Shown: positions 53,737-53,758 of the stretch, one piece after another
How positions within the stretch are numbered: position 1 is the first letter of the stretch
How the letters are laid out: each line of letters begins with the position of its first letter
Source: DATKMS01 sp041497995
GTDB lineage: Bacteria; Desulfobacterota; Binatia; HRBIN30
Direction: 5' to 3'
Assembly (NCBI GenBank): GCA_041497995.1
Contig: JBGQHM010000003.1
Location: 1 to 53,758 of the forward strand
Length of the DNA: 53,758 bases
Program-made: the position numbers and the translations under genes
The notes under the pieces: generated by a model
What the model saw: the letters and a program-made list of their open reading frames with translations, nothing else
What the model was told of the DNA's origin: nothing
The model's database searches: none

Positions 53737-53758
53737 ATGCAGTTGGTGCACACAGTCT
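53737..53758 (+). CDS. Start of a further gene in the kinase operon, partial
   Basis: An ATG at 53737 (MQLVHTV) follows GAGGT at about 9 bases and the kinase stop at 5 bases. Only seven codons fall in the window, so no function can be given. The close spacing suggests it belongs to the TetR-dehydrogenase-kinase operon. Confidence 0.4.

Overview
The window is a GC-rich (clearly above 60 % by eye), gene-dense bacterial chromosome segment with almost no intergenic space and many 1-11 base stop/start overlaps. The order pilB-pilT-pilC-sensor/activator-pilA-(TPR protein)-pilH-pilI-pilD resembles the type IV pilus (T4P) loci of Myxococcus and Geobacter. Together with large kinase/cyclase signalling proteins and LuxC/LuxE homologues this points to a deltaproteobacterial-type lineage (Myxococcota, Desulfobacterota or Binatota-like). 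This placement is inference. No rRNA, tRNA, CRISPR array, integrase or transposase gene was found.

Region 1 (1-1721, minus): a minor-pilin operon, fimT-pilV-pilW-pilX, every junction a stop/start overlap; pilX runs off the window edge. A 10-bp perfect inverted repeat lies upstream.

Region 2 (1797-7322): a 1455-codon signalling protein (zinc ribbon, Ser/Thr kinase, STAND-type ATPase, TPR array, C-terminal nucleotide cyclase). It is flanked by three decayed relatives, two of which are internal-deletion remnants keeping only their ends. A fourth remnant, carrying a REP-like inverted repeat, lies near 46.5-46.9 kb.

Region 3 (7391-21287, minus): the main T4P locus. In transcription order: pilB, pilT, pilC, a membrane sensor fused directly to a sigma54 activator (no histidine kinase or receiver domain), pilA behind a near-consensus sigma54 promoter, a TPR membrane protein, ABC ATPase (pilH-like), TMTC-like glycosyltransferase, ABC permease (pilI-like), second TMTC-like glycosyltransferase, and prepilin peptidase pilD. 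The interleaved and translationally coupled ABC and glycosyltransferase genes suggest one pilus-linked glycan or export module. The pilin keeps all six aromatic positions of mature Geobacter PilA but is nearly twice as long.

Region 4 (21350-33437): housekeeping and small genes: aroE, ppdK with a Lys/Ala-rich N-terminal extension, glyS, a TPR protein, a DprA-like protein, an alpha/beta hydrolase, radC, an RlmI-type methyltransferase, a SnoaL-like protein, an RRM RNA-binding protein that seems to start at ATT, and citrate synthase.

Region 5 (33532-41307): a TetR-MFP-RND-TolC efflux operon with a clear sigma70 promoter and a dyad at the expected transcription start, then a six-TM membrane protein shaped like a sensor module without an output domain.

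Region 6 (41400-48012): a LuxC-type acyl-CoA reductase, class III aminotransferase and zinc alcohol dehydrogenase operon, with a LuxE-type acyl-protein synthetase nearby. LuxE has no ATG, GTG or TTG in frame upstream of its conserved N-terminus and also appears to start at ATT. No luciferase genes are present, so fatty aldehyde, amine or alcohol formation is more likely than light production.

Region 7 (48052-53758): trmL, a DUF1285-like protein, dtd, a 50-residue Asp/Glu protein, an L,D-transpeptidase lipoprotein, then a TetR, 2-hydroxyacid dehydrogenase and LsrK-like FGGY kinase operon whose next gene is cut by the window end.
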